Shown here piece after piece: positions 1 through 7,454 of a stretch of 64,000 nt of DNA. Every line of letters begins with the position of its first letter. The first letter of the stretch is position 1. A program made the translations under genes and the position numbers. Below the pieces are notes generated by a model. The model was not told where the DNA came from. It did no database searches and was given only the letters and a program-made list of their open reading frames with translations. The DNA comes from an uncultured Prevotellaceae bacterium. Its GTDB lineage: Bacteria > Bacteroidota > Bacteroidia > Bacteroidales > Bacteroidaceae. Where the stretch lies: NCBI GenBank assembly GCA_946415705.1, contig CAMKTN010000008.1:1-64000 (forward strand). Direction: 5' to 3'.

Positions 1-871
1 TTACGGGAATAATCTCCACGTTCGTCTTACCCTTGATTTCTTGGTTATATTCCCCTATGGTTTCAACACTATTGGGAATGGTTATGGAGGTCAATTTACA
101 TCCAGAAAAGGCTGAGCCACCAATCGCAGTAACGTCCTCTGGGATAATAGTATTTATACATCCTGCTATTAGAACATTATCATATTTTGTAATTATTGCG
201 TTACATCCATTACGAGAATCATATACTGTATTACCTTCTTTCACAACGATGGAAGTTAAGCTGCTGCAACCCCGAAAGGCTCGTTCATCGATGCATGTTA
301 CACTCTGTGGAATGGTAATGGATGTTAAACCTCTGCAATAGCAGAAAGCATCATATGCGATCCTCTTAACACCTTCTGGTATAGTAATATTAGTTAGGCT
401 CCCACATTCGGAAAATGCTTCATCACCTATGCAGGTCACACTCTCGGGTATTTTTGTATTCTTGCATCCTACAACGAGTGTATTGGAAGCTGTCTTTATG
501 ATGGCATTACAACTCTCACGAGAATCAAATATAGGATTGCCATCTTCCACTACTATAGTCGTTAAACTATTACAGCCCTCAAATGCCCACCTGCCGACAG
601 TGGTTAAACTCTTGGGGATAACAATACTTGTCATTTCGTCACAATCTTTGAAAGCCATATTGTATATGCGTGTAACTTCATAGGTGACGCCATCGTAAGT
701 AACACTGGACGGAACCGTAATATCACCTGAATATTTATTATTTCCAGAAGTGACAATTGCGGTGTTCTCTGAGAAGTTGTAATAAATGCCATCTATCTCA
801 GCGTCATAAGCCATCACTGAGGCACTGACGATTTGCGCGAGGAGCGCGAGGAGAAAAAGTTTTCGTTTCAT
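1..871 (-). CDS. BspA-like leucine-rich-repeat surface protein (C-terminus beyond left edge)
   Basis: Not in the ORF track because it is open at the window edge. Minus-strand ATG at 871; reads MKRKLFLLALLAQIVSASVMAYDAEIDGIYYNF... then repeated units such as GDEAFSECGSLTNITIPEGVKRIAYDAFCYCRGLTSITIPQSVTCIDERAFRGCSSLTSIVV, typical of BspA/TpLRR repeats; signal peptide. Confidence 0.9.
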   Translation of the reverse strand, partial: MKRKLFLLALLAQIVSASVMAYDAEIDGIYYNFSENTAIVTSGNNKYSGDITVPSSVTYDGVTYEVTRIYNMAFKDCDEMTSIVIPKSLTTVGRWAFEGCNSLTTIVVEDGNPIFDSRESCNAIIKTASNTLVVGCKNTKIPESVTCIGDEAFSECGSLTNITIPEGVKRIAYDAFCYCRGLTSITIPQSVTCIDERAFRGCSSLTSIVVKEGNTVYDSRNGCNAIITKYDNVLIAGCINTIIPEDVTAIGGSAFSGCKLTSITIPNSVETIGEYNQEIKGKTNVEIIPV

Positions 872-952
872 AGGATTATAGTGTTAAGTTGATAATTGTA
901 TGTCTGTTCAAAAACGTACAAAAAGAAAACGTGGACTACTTACTTCGTCTAC

Positions 953-1073
953 GCTTTCAGAGGTATCGCCAAACACCATGCAACCATATCCGAGTAAAAG
1001 CCCACGCCATCGGCGTGAGCATCCATGCTTTTACTCTTAGTTGCTTCTTAAATTTGGCGAATTTTCTGAAAGC
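953..1073. repeat. Long imperfect inverted repeat (about 120 bp) with internal stem-loops
   Basis: Paired arms: GCTTTCAGA/TCTGAAAGC, TCGCCAAA/TTTGGCGA, GCAAC/GTTGC, GAGTAAAAGC/GCTTTTACTC, inner CACGCC-atc-GGCGTG. Confidence 0.8.
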
Positions 1074-1074
1074 A

Positions 1075-1097
1075 AGAATCTAAGCGGACGCTTCTGT
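1075..1097. repeat. 23-bp direct repeat, copy 1 (AGAATCTAAGCGGACGCTTCTGT)
   Basis: Identical to 2999..3021; contains mini-hairpin AAGCG-GA-CGCTT. Confidence 0.9.
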
Positions 1098-1159
1098 CTG
1101 TATGTCTATCTATTATGGTTTATTTCATAGGCAGTTTAAGGGTTTAAAGGTTTAAGAGT

Positions 1160-1660
1160 TTATATACCTTCTATCTCTTCGCGAGCTAGGCCAGTGATTT
1201 TGCAAATCTCATTGACATCATAACCGCGCTGCTTCATTCGGCGAGCGGTCTGAATCAGATTCTTATGGACAGCAGATTCAACGATTACCACTTCGTTCTT
1301 TTCCCACTCATCCCAATCTGTCTCAGCTATATAACGTGCGACTTGTTCTCGCAAAGGGCGCAGGTCTTCTTGAACGACCTTCCATACTTCATTGAGTCGG
1401 ATCTTGTAGTAGTCGTGAACAAGGATATTACGCATACGCATCACGGCTTCCCACGGTGTCCCCGGATGTGCATTTCGAAATGCATGGGTTAGGTGGTATG
1501 CGGCTTCACCGATAATCTCGACATTCTTCACCGTAGCGTAAAAGAGCATCGTATTATCGTTCAGTTCCTGAATGGTCTTTCCCTCGGTGTATTGGAAAAT
1601 GTGGTTAATGGCCTCCAGAATATGTTCTAATCGAATTCGGTCTTTAAGCGGTTCTCTCAT
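1160..1660 (-). CDS. HepT-like HEPN-domain toxin (DUF86) with C-terminal extension
   Basis: Motif RNILVHDYY (RX4HXY of HEPN/HepT); overlaps an MntA-like nucleotidyltransferase gene by 17 bp. Confidence 0.85.
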   Translation of the reverse strand: MREPLKDRIRLEHILEAINHIFQYTEGKTIQELNDNTMLFYATVKNVEIIGEAAYHLTHAFRNAHPGTPWEAVMRMRNILVHDYYKIRLNEVWKVVQEDLRPLREQVARYIAETDWDEWEKNEVVIVESAVHKNLIQTARRMKQRGYDVNEICKITGLAREEIEGI

Positions 1661-1940
1661 ATATTAGTTTTTTGTCACGGTTCGCACTGTCAACGGCAAA
1701 GGGGAGTAGAGTTCCTTCTTCAATCAGATCCACAGGTCTATCAAGGATTTTCTCCAAGTCGCAAATCATCGCGCAGTGTTTTAGTAAACTAATGCCATCC
1801 TCAGGGTATTGCACGAGCAAATCAACATCGCTCAAGGGAGTCTCTTCACCACGTGCGAAGGAACCAAAGAGCCATGCTTTCAAGACGGGTTGAGTCTTGA
1901 AATATTCGGCAATGGATTTGGTCATGGCTTGCGTACTCAT
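1644..1940 (-). CDS. MntA-like minimal nucleotidyltransferase antitoxin
   Basis: GSFARGEE...SDVDLLV nucleotidyltransferase signature; overlaps HepT. Confidence 0.88.
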   Translation of the reverse strand: MSTQAMTKSIAEYFKTQPVLKAWLFGSFARGEETPLSDVDLLVQYPEDGISLLKHCAMICDLEKILDRPVDLIEEGTLLPFAVDSANRDKKLIYERTA

Positions 1941-1966
1941 GATGTCATAATAGCTGTTTCACGCCA

Positions 1967-1974
1967 CAAAAGTA
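1967..1974 (-). promoter_or_regulatory. Bacteroidales -7 motif (TACTTTTG) upstream of mntA/hepT
   Basis: TAnnTTTG on the minus strand, 27 bp upstream of the ATG. Confidence 0.5.
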
Positions 1975-2151
1975 GCGATTAATATGATTCGGGCAAAGGA
2001 TTTTGCACGGAAATTCGCGGAATGGTACGGAAATACGCAGAAAAGTTTGCTGCAAGGATGAAAAAGCAGCATTAAAATTTGGCGGAATCGCAGAAAATGC
2101 GTTCCTTTGCAATAGAATACAAGCAACGCCATTCTTTCTTGAATGGATATG

Positions 2152-2174
2152 GCCGTCTTCGGGCGGCTTTTTTT
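2152..2174 (+). terminator. Intrinsic-terminator-like hairpin GCCGTC-TTCG-GGCGGC followed by T7
   Basis: 6-bp stem (one G-T), UUCG tetraloop, seven T residues ending directly at an ATG. Confidence 0.6.
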
Positions 2175-2840
2175 ATGACTATGGCACAAAGAGTTACATT
2201 CTACATTGATGGGTTTAATTTCTACTATGGTCTTCGACGTACCAGAAAAGTTGAGCCATGGTGGGGAAACTATTATTGGATAGATATAGTTAAGCTCTGT
2301 GAGAGTTTCTTGGGAGATGGACAAGATCTTACTAAAGTGGTTTATTTCACGGCTTCGCCTTTAAACCCTGAGAAGAGCAGCCGACAAAGTGCCTTTCTCA
2401 ATGCCAATAGCCTTATCAATGGTGATAGGTTCGAAGTCGTGCGTGGCAAATATTTAGAGAAACATCTTTCATGTCCAAACTGTCACTATTCCATATCACG
2501 GCCAGAGGAGAAGAAAACGGATGTTAATATTTCCGTTAGAATGATTGGGGATTGTGTGTTGGATAAAACAGATTGTATTGTATTGGTAAGCGCTGACAGT
2601 GACCTCGTACCGCCTCTGGAATTTATACAGCAACATTATCCCGAGAAACGGATAAAGGTCTATTTTCCTCCTTCGAATTACAGTAATGATTTGAAAGATA
2701 ATCTTATTCACCATAGCAGCAAGCCTGTCTTGATGTATAAGAACGAGCATCGCTTTCATGATGCAATAATGCCTGATATCGTTACCAATGGAGTAACAAG
2801 CTATACCAAACCAGAGAAGTGGCAACATTTCAACGAGTAA
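2175..2840 (+). CDS. NYN-domain (LabA/DUF88-like PIN-fold) RNase family protein
   Basis: YIDGFNFYYGLRR, CPNCHYSISRPEEKKTDVNIS, VSADSDLVP motifs; start set at ATG 2175 (ORF open from 2079). Confidence 0.82.
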   Translation: MTMAQRVTFYIDGFNFYYGLRRTRKVEPWWGNYYWIDIVKLCESFLGDGQDLTKVVYFTASPLNPEKSSRQSAFLNANSLINGDRFEVVRGKYLEKHLSCPNCHYSISRPEEKKTDVNISVRMIGDCVLDKTDCIVLVSADSDLVPPLEFIQQHYPEKRIKVYFPPSNYSNDLKDNLIHHSSKPVLMYKNEHRFHDAIMPDIVTNGVTSYTKPEKWQHFNE

Positions 2841-2960
2841 AAGCTCACTTCAATGGTTCTTCTATACTTGTAAGATAAGCTCCAAATTCAGTACCTAACT
2901 GCGGATATACAAGATAGATGCGCCGATATAATCGCAAACTACGAGGCTCAAGATGTGACA

Positions 2961-2986
2961 CAAAAACGCCTTCCCGAGGGAAGGCG
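2961..2986 (-). terminator. Rho-independent terminator of hipBA
   Basis: Perfect 9-bp stem CGCCTTCCC-(GA/TC)-GGGAAGGCG followed on the minus strand by TTTTTG. Confidence 0.75.
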
Positions 2987-2998
2987 GAAAGGCGATAT

Positions 2999-3021
2999 AG
3001 AATCTAAGCGGACGCTTCTGT
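2999..3021. repeat. 23-bp direct repeat, copy 2
   Basis: Identical to 1075..1097; abuts the hipA stop codon. Confidence 0.9.
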
Positions 3022-4523
3022 TATAGTTTGTCCAGCAGGAGGCGGGTGATGAGGGTTGACTTTGTTTCAGGTAACAGGTGGGAGAGACCCGTCTGGGTCA
3101 GAGCGTCATGCTCTACGGTGCCTTTGCGGATAATGTATCTCATGCGGCGGCCGTCGATGGTGGCTTGCAGGAGGTAGTTGCCCTTGAATTGCTGTTCCAG
3201 ATGGAAGTTGCTCACGGCGTGGCCGTTGACGCTCCATTCCGTCGCCTCGGCATCGCTCTCTAGCAGGCCCCAGGATTGCAGATTCTGGCAGAGCGTGTCC
3301 TCGACAGCGGCAATCCAACGTTCGGAGACTTCATAATGCGAAGCAATCTTGCGGAAGTCTTGGATGGCGGTTGCCACTTCATGGATGATTTTTTCGGCCG
3401 GACGTATGCCGTTCTCTTTCGCGAGTTCCAGGACATCCTCCAATGAGACGCCTGTCAACTTCCCACGAATCATCATGCAATGGTAGGTCTCGGGCAGGAA
3501 GCCTCCGGTGTTGAAGATATAGGTCATGTCATAGGCTGGCGATAACAACCATGATCCTTGCTCATCCATCAGGAATGAGAAGTTCTTGTTGTGGTCATCG
3601 GTGTTGTTGGCCAGGATGTTGAAGACCATGCGCCGGAACACCTCTTCGCTGTCGCGCTCGGAAAGGCGCATCTTCCGGCAGACCCATAGCAGCCGTTCAT
3701 AGCTGTCGGCCCCAGGGTATAGGGCTGCCAGCGTCTGCATGTGGAGCTTGTGGCCGTCAACTCTGTCAAAGCGTTGGGTCACAAAATGTTTCTCTCCCTC
3801 AACATCTATCAGCCAGCATGGCATCATACGGATGCCGGCCTTCGTGGCCATCTCATAATAGGCCATCTCCAGCTCTGCCGTGGAGCGCTCGCGGATCCCG
3901 AATTTCAGGATGCAATAGTCGTAGCCCTCCAGTTCACCCACTTGCCCACTGCGTATCTCGCCTGTTTCACGGTTGATGGCGATGATGGCTTTAGGCTGGC
4001 GGCCGCCTGCGGAGGTGCCCACAGCCAGTAGCGCCTGTAAAGTCAGTGACTGCGAAGCATCGATACGAGCGTTTTCGCGTTGCGTATAGATCTGGTTGGC
4101 CAAATCAATCAAGGCTCGAAGGTTGATATTCTCCGTTGACTGGAAACGCGATATCTCGGGTAGGAATTCCAGTGCTCCCATGCCTCGCCGCCCGATGAAA
4201 GCAAGTTTGTCCAATGGCGTGATCTCCCCCAGCTTAATGCCCTGCTGCTGTCGCCATTGTTCGAACAGCTCATTGCCCCATGCGTCGGGTAGGGAATCTG
4301 CGAGAAACGGCGGAAGCTTCTGGTAAATCTTTTCCGAAGCCCCGAAGATGGGCCGAAGGATTAGCGGCTGCTTGATGGAGGCATCCAATGGCGAGATATC
4401 GAACCCCGTCTCAACCCACTCGCGGTTGAACTCAAAATAGGGTAGCTTGCGACGGGTGTCAATGCTGAGGCGGCCCACTTCGCGCCCCCAGAGCAGAACC
4501 TTTAATATTCTCGTTGTGGTCAT
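3021..4523 (-). CDS. hipA: HipA-family serine/threonine kinase toxin
   Basis: GTSAGGRQPKAII and FNILANNTDDHNKNFSFL motifs; overlaps the HTH antitoxin gene by 4 bp. Confidence 0.92.
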   Translation of the reverse strand: MTTTRILKVLLWGREVGRLSIDTRRKLPYFEFNREWVETGFDISPLDASIKQPLILRPIFGASEKIYQKLPPFLADSLPDAWGNELFEQWRQQQGIKLGEITPLDKLAFIGRRGMGALEFLPEISRFQSTENINLRALIDLANQIYTQRENARIDASQSLTLQALLAVGTSAGGRQPKAIIAINRETGEIRSGQVGELEGYDYCILKFGIRERSTAELEMAYYEMATKAGIRMMPCWLIDVEGEKHFVTQRFDRVDGHKLHMQTLAALYPGADSYERLLWVCRKMRLSERDSEEVFRRMVFNILANNTDDHNKNFSFLMDEQGSWLLSPAYDMTYIFNTGGFLPETYHCMMIRGKLTGVSLEDVLELAKENGIRPAEKIIHEVATAIQDFRKIASHYEVSERWIAAVEDTLCQNLQSWGLLESDAEATEWSVNGHAVSNFHLEQQFKGNYLLQATIDGRRMRYIIRKGTVEHDALTQTGLSHLLPETKSTLITRLLLDKL

Positions 4524-4828
4524 GTATGTCTGATGCGTTGGGCTTTCTTGCCGTTATTCTTGATGAGGTACAGGGACTCCGGCAGTTCCGGCAACAGCTC
4601 ATCGAGCCCTTCAATGCAGCCGATGGCTTTCAGCAACCGCAGGAATGTGCTGATTGAGAGGTTGGGCACAGTTCCGTTTTCGAACTTATGGATGGTATTG
4701 ACGGTCACGCCCGCCCGCTCCGCCACCTCCTTTTGTGTGAGGTTGCTGCGCATGCGGTAGTCCTTGAAGCGACCGCCCAGCATCTGCACCAGTTCTGGAA
4801 TGGAATATTCGTAGTAGTCAGTACCCAT
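4520..4828 (-). CDS. hipB: HipB-like XRE-family HTH antitoxin
   Basis: RSNLTQKEVAERAGVTVNTIHKFENG HTH_3; directly upstream of hipA. Confidence 0.88.
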   Translation of the reverse strand: MGTDYYEYSIPELVQMLGGRFKDYRMRSNLTQKEVAERAGVTVNTIHKFENGTVPNLSISTFLRLLKAIGCIEGLDELLPELPESLYLIKNNGKKAQRIRHT

Positions 4829-4858
4829 ATCTTATCTTTATTTTTAAATTGCACAATC

Positions 4859-4881
4859 CGATAAATTATCTTAGATTATCG
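4859..4881. promoter_or_regulatory. Candidate HipB operator
   Basis: Inverted repeat CGATAA-N11-TTATCG between hipB and its -7 motif. Confidence 0.35.
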
Positions 4882-4914
4882 CGCCTAATTCATCCAATCG
4901 TTGTATTTATGCCG

Positions 4915-4922
4915 CAAACATA
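4915..4922 (-). promoter_or_regulatory. -7 motif TATGTTTG upstream of hipB
   Basis: TAnnTTTG on the minus strand. Confidence 0.45.
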
Positions 4923-4926
4923 CAAC

Positions 4927-4959
4927 AAAAATCTCATGCGACTGTCATGTCGCATGAGA
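4927..4959 (-). terminator. Rho-independent terminator of the DPP-IV gene
   Basis: TCTCATGCGAC-TGTCAT-GTCGCATGAGA perfect 11-bp arms; minus strand continues TTTTTG. Confidence 0.7.
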
Positions 4960-5020
4960 AATCTTCGCTCGGAACTATATTTTTAACAGTTGCTAGCAAA
5001 TGGCAGCGTGTGCTCCGGAT

Positions 5021-7231
5021 TCACTTCAGATGGTCCTCGAACCAGCGGGTGATGCTGCTGTAGAGGTGATGGCGGGTGTTGCCGCCCTGGATGAAGTGGT
5101 TGCGGTTGGTATAGACGAGCTGCATGAAGGGGATGTCGGCCTGAACGAGGGCTTCGGTGAACTCGGCGGTATTGCGGTAGTGCACGTTGTCATCGGCTGT
5201 GCCGTGGCAGATGAGGAGGGCTCCGTGGAGCTTTTTGGCGCGGGTCATCGGGTTGCGGTCGTAGCCGGTGGGGTTTTCCTTGGGCGTGCGCATATAACGC
5301 TCGGTATAGACGCTGTCGTAGAAGCGGTAGTTGGTGACGGGCGCCACAGCCACACCGGCGGCGAAGACACCGCGGCCCTCGGTCATGGACATCAGCGTGT
5401 TGAAGCCGCCGTAGCTCCAGCCCCAGATGCCGATGCGGTCCTTATCGACATAGGGTAGCGAGGCGAGATAGAGGGCGGTCTCCACCTGGTCCTTGGCTTC
5501 GAGCAGACCGAGGTTCTGATAGGTCTGCTTCTCGAACTGGGCACCACGGCCGCCTGTGCCGCGACCATCCACGCAGACGCAGATATAGCCCTGCTGGGCG
5601 AGGTAGTGCTCATAGAGGCAGCCGCCCATGTTGCCAACCCACCAGGAGTCGAGGACCTGCTGCGAGCCGGGGCCGCTGTACTGGTACATGACAACGGGAA
5701 GACCCACCCCCGTGCCCCTCCCGTCAGGGAGGGGAGTTGAGGGCTTGATGATATAGCCATTGAGCTCTACGCCCTCGCTGGTCTTGAACGAAAAGAATTC
5801 GGGCTTAGGCAAGTTGAGCGTTGAGAGTTTAGAGTTGAGAGACGCATTGTCCTCCAGCGTCGCCAACACCTTACCCTTGGCGTCGTTGAGGGTGGTCACG
5901 GGCGGGGTGGTGATGTTGGAATAGACATTCATGAAGTACTTGAAGGTCTTGGCGAAGGTGGCGCCGTTGGTGCCTCGCTGCTGGCTGAGGCAGGTGACGT
6001 TGCCCTTGGCATCGGCGCGATAGACGGCCTGATACTGAGGCCCTTCGGGGTTGGCAGCGTAGTAGCAGTCGCCCGTCTGCGGGTTGTAGCCGTAGAAGGC
6101 TTTGACCACGAAGTCGCCCTTGGTGAGCTGGCGCTGCAGGGTGCCGTTGAGGTCGTAGAGATAGAGATGGTTATATCCGCTGCGCTCGCTGGTGAGCACG
6201 AAGCCGCCGGGGAATACCTGCAGGTTCTTGAAGGGTTCCTCGGTGATGTACTTGTCCACTTGGTCGCGCACGATGAGCTTGCACTCCGTGGAGCGGGGAT
6301 TGGCGGCGTAGATATCGAGGCGGTCCTGATGGCGGTTGAGGGTGAGCACGAGGAGCTTCTCGGGGTCGCTGGTGAAGCGGATGCGGGGCACATAGCCGTC
6401 GGCATCGAGGGGCAGCTTCATCTGTTGGATGCGGTGGCTCTTGATGTCGTAGCTATGCACGGTGACCTTCGCGTTCTGCTCACCGGCGATGGGGTATTTG
6501 TAGGTGTAGGCCCCCGGGTAGTCGGCATATTCCTCCAGGGCAGGGTTCGCACCTTTGTAGAGGGGGAAGGAGAACTGCTTCACGGCGCTCTCGTCGTAGC
6601 GAATCCACGCCAGCATCGTACCGTCGGCGTTGAAGTCGAAGGCGCGTGCGAAGGAGAACTCCTCCTCGTTGACCCAGTCGGGTTTGCCGTTGATGATCTT
6701 GTTGAACTCGCCGTCCTTCGTCACCTGGCTCTCGGCATTGTCGAAGAGTAGCTTCACCAGGAAGAGGTTGTTGTCGCGCACGAAAGCCACCATCGTGCCG
6801 TCGGGCGAGAAGGCGGGCACCTCTTGCGGGCCGCCGTCGCTGAGGCGTGCCAGCGTTTGGTTGCGTACATTATATATATAGTACACGGCCGTGAAGCTGT
6901 GACGATAGATGCGCTTCGTCTCGGTCTGGATGAGGATGGTCTGCTCATCGGGGCTCATGATGTAACCGTCGATGCTGTTGAGGCGCACACCGCGGGCGGT
7001 GGCCACGTCGAAGAGCACCGCTGTCTGTTCGCCCGTGCGGAAAGAGCGCGCGATGATCTGTCGCGAGTCCGCCGACAGCTGGCTGTAGCGCTCGCCGTCG
7101 TTGAGGGGTCGCACACCGTAGATGCCCTTGGCACTGTAGGCGCCAGCTGTGAGGTCCTTGAGGGTCAGCTCGCCAGCCAGTGCAGGCAGCAGACATACAC
7201 AGAGGGTCAGGAGGAAGAAGATTCTTTTCAT
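5021..7231 (-). CDS. Dipeptidyl peptidase IV-type S9 family peptidase
   Basis: Signal peptide; beta-propeller; GWSYGGFNTLMSM nucleophile motif; HGTADDNVH. Confidence 0.93.
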   Translation of the reverse strand: MKRIFFLLTLCVCLLPALAGELTLKDLTAGAYSAKGIYGVRPLNDGERYSQLSADSRQIIARSFRTGEQTAVLFDVATARGVRLNSIDGYIMSPDEQTILIQTETKRIYRHSFTAVYYIYNVRNQTLARLSDGGPQEVPAFSPDGTMVAFVRDNNLFLVKLLFDNAESQVTKDGEFNKIINGKPDWVNEEEFSFARAFDFNADGTMLAWIRYDESAVKQFSFPLYKGANPALEEYADYPGAYTYKYPIAGEQNAKVTVHSYDIKSHRIQQMKLPLDADGYVPRIRFTSDPEKLLVLTLNRHQDRLDIYAANPRSTECKLIVRDQVDKYITEEPFKNLQVFPGGFVLTSERSGYNHLYLYDLNGTLQRQLTKGDFVVKAFYGYNPQTGDCYYAANPEGPQYQAVYRADAKGNVTCLSQQRGTNGATFAKTFKYFMNVYSNITTPPVTTLNDAKGKVLATLEDNASLNSKLSTLNLPKPEFFSFKTSEGVELNGYIIKPSTPLPDGRGTGVGLPVVMYQYSGPGSQQVLDSWWVGNMGGCLYEHYLAQQGYICVCVDGRGTGGRGAQFEKQTYQNLGLLEAKDQVETALYLASLPYVDKDRIGIWGWSYGGFNTLMSMTEGRGVFAAGVAVAPVTNYRFYDSVYTERYMRTPKENPTGYDRNPMTRAKKLHGALLICHGTADDNVHYRNTAEFTEALVQADIPFMQLVYTNRNHFIQGGNTRHHLYSSITRWFEDHLK
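5715..5734. repeat. G/C-rich palindromic element (CCCCTCCC-GTCA-GGGAGGGG) inside DPP coding sequence
   Basis: 8-bp perfect arms; encodes STPLPDGRGTGVG on the minus strand. Confidence 0.8.
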
Positions 7232-7292
7232 GATTATGGTTGAGGGTTTATGGATTATCGTTTATGGTTGTGGGTTTATGGCTTTTCGTAGG

Positions 7293-7300
7293 CAAAGGTA
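7293..7300 (-). promoter_or_regulatory. -7 motif TACCTTTG upstream of the DPP-IV gene
   Basis: CAAAGGTA on the plus strand. Confidence 0.55.
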
Positions 7301-7395
7301 GTGATTATTTGCGATTCTACGATTTACTATATACTATTTCTTTGCTCCAACGGCGCTTTTTCTCCTTTTTTCTTTGTCGGTTCAGCAGAAAGAGG

Positions 7396-7403
7396 TAATT
7401 TTG
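7396..7403 (+). promoter_or_regulatory. -7 motif TAATTTTG upstream of gdhA
   Basis: TAnnTTTG about 52 bp upstream of the ATG. Confidence 0.55.
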
Positions 7404-7454
7404 TCGTGCTAATGACAGACTTATCACTAAAAAACCTATAAACCTAACTGACTT

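Noticed and set aside
33-683. Two plus-strand ORFs (102 and 84 aa) at the left edge
   Set aside because: They are the antisense of the BspA-like LRR gene, which reads cleanly on the minus strand with a signal peptide.
889-1083. 64-aa ORF over the long inverted repeat
   Set aside because: Palindromic DNA explains the open frame; no similarity or signal recognised.
953-1097. Retron msr-msd or similar reverse-transcriptase ncRNA
   Set aside because: Long hairpin is suggestive, but no reverse transcriptase gene is present in the window.
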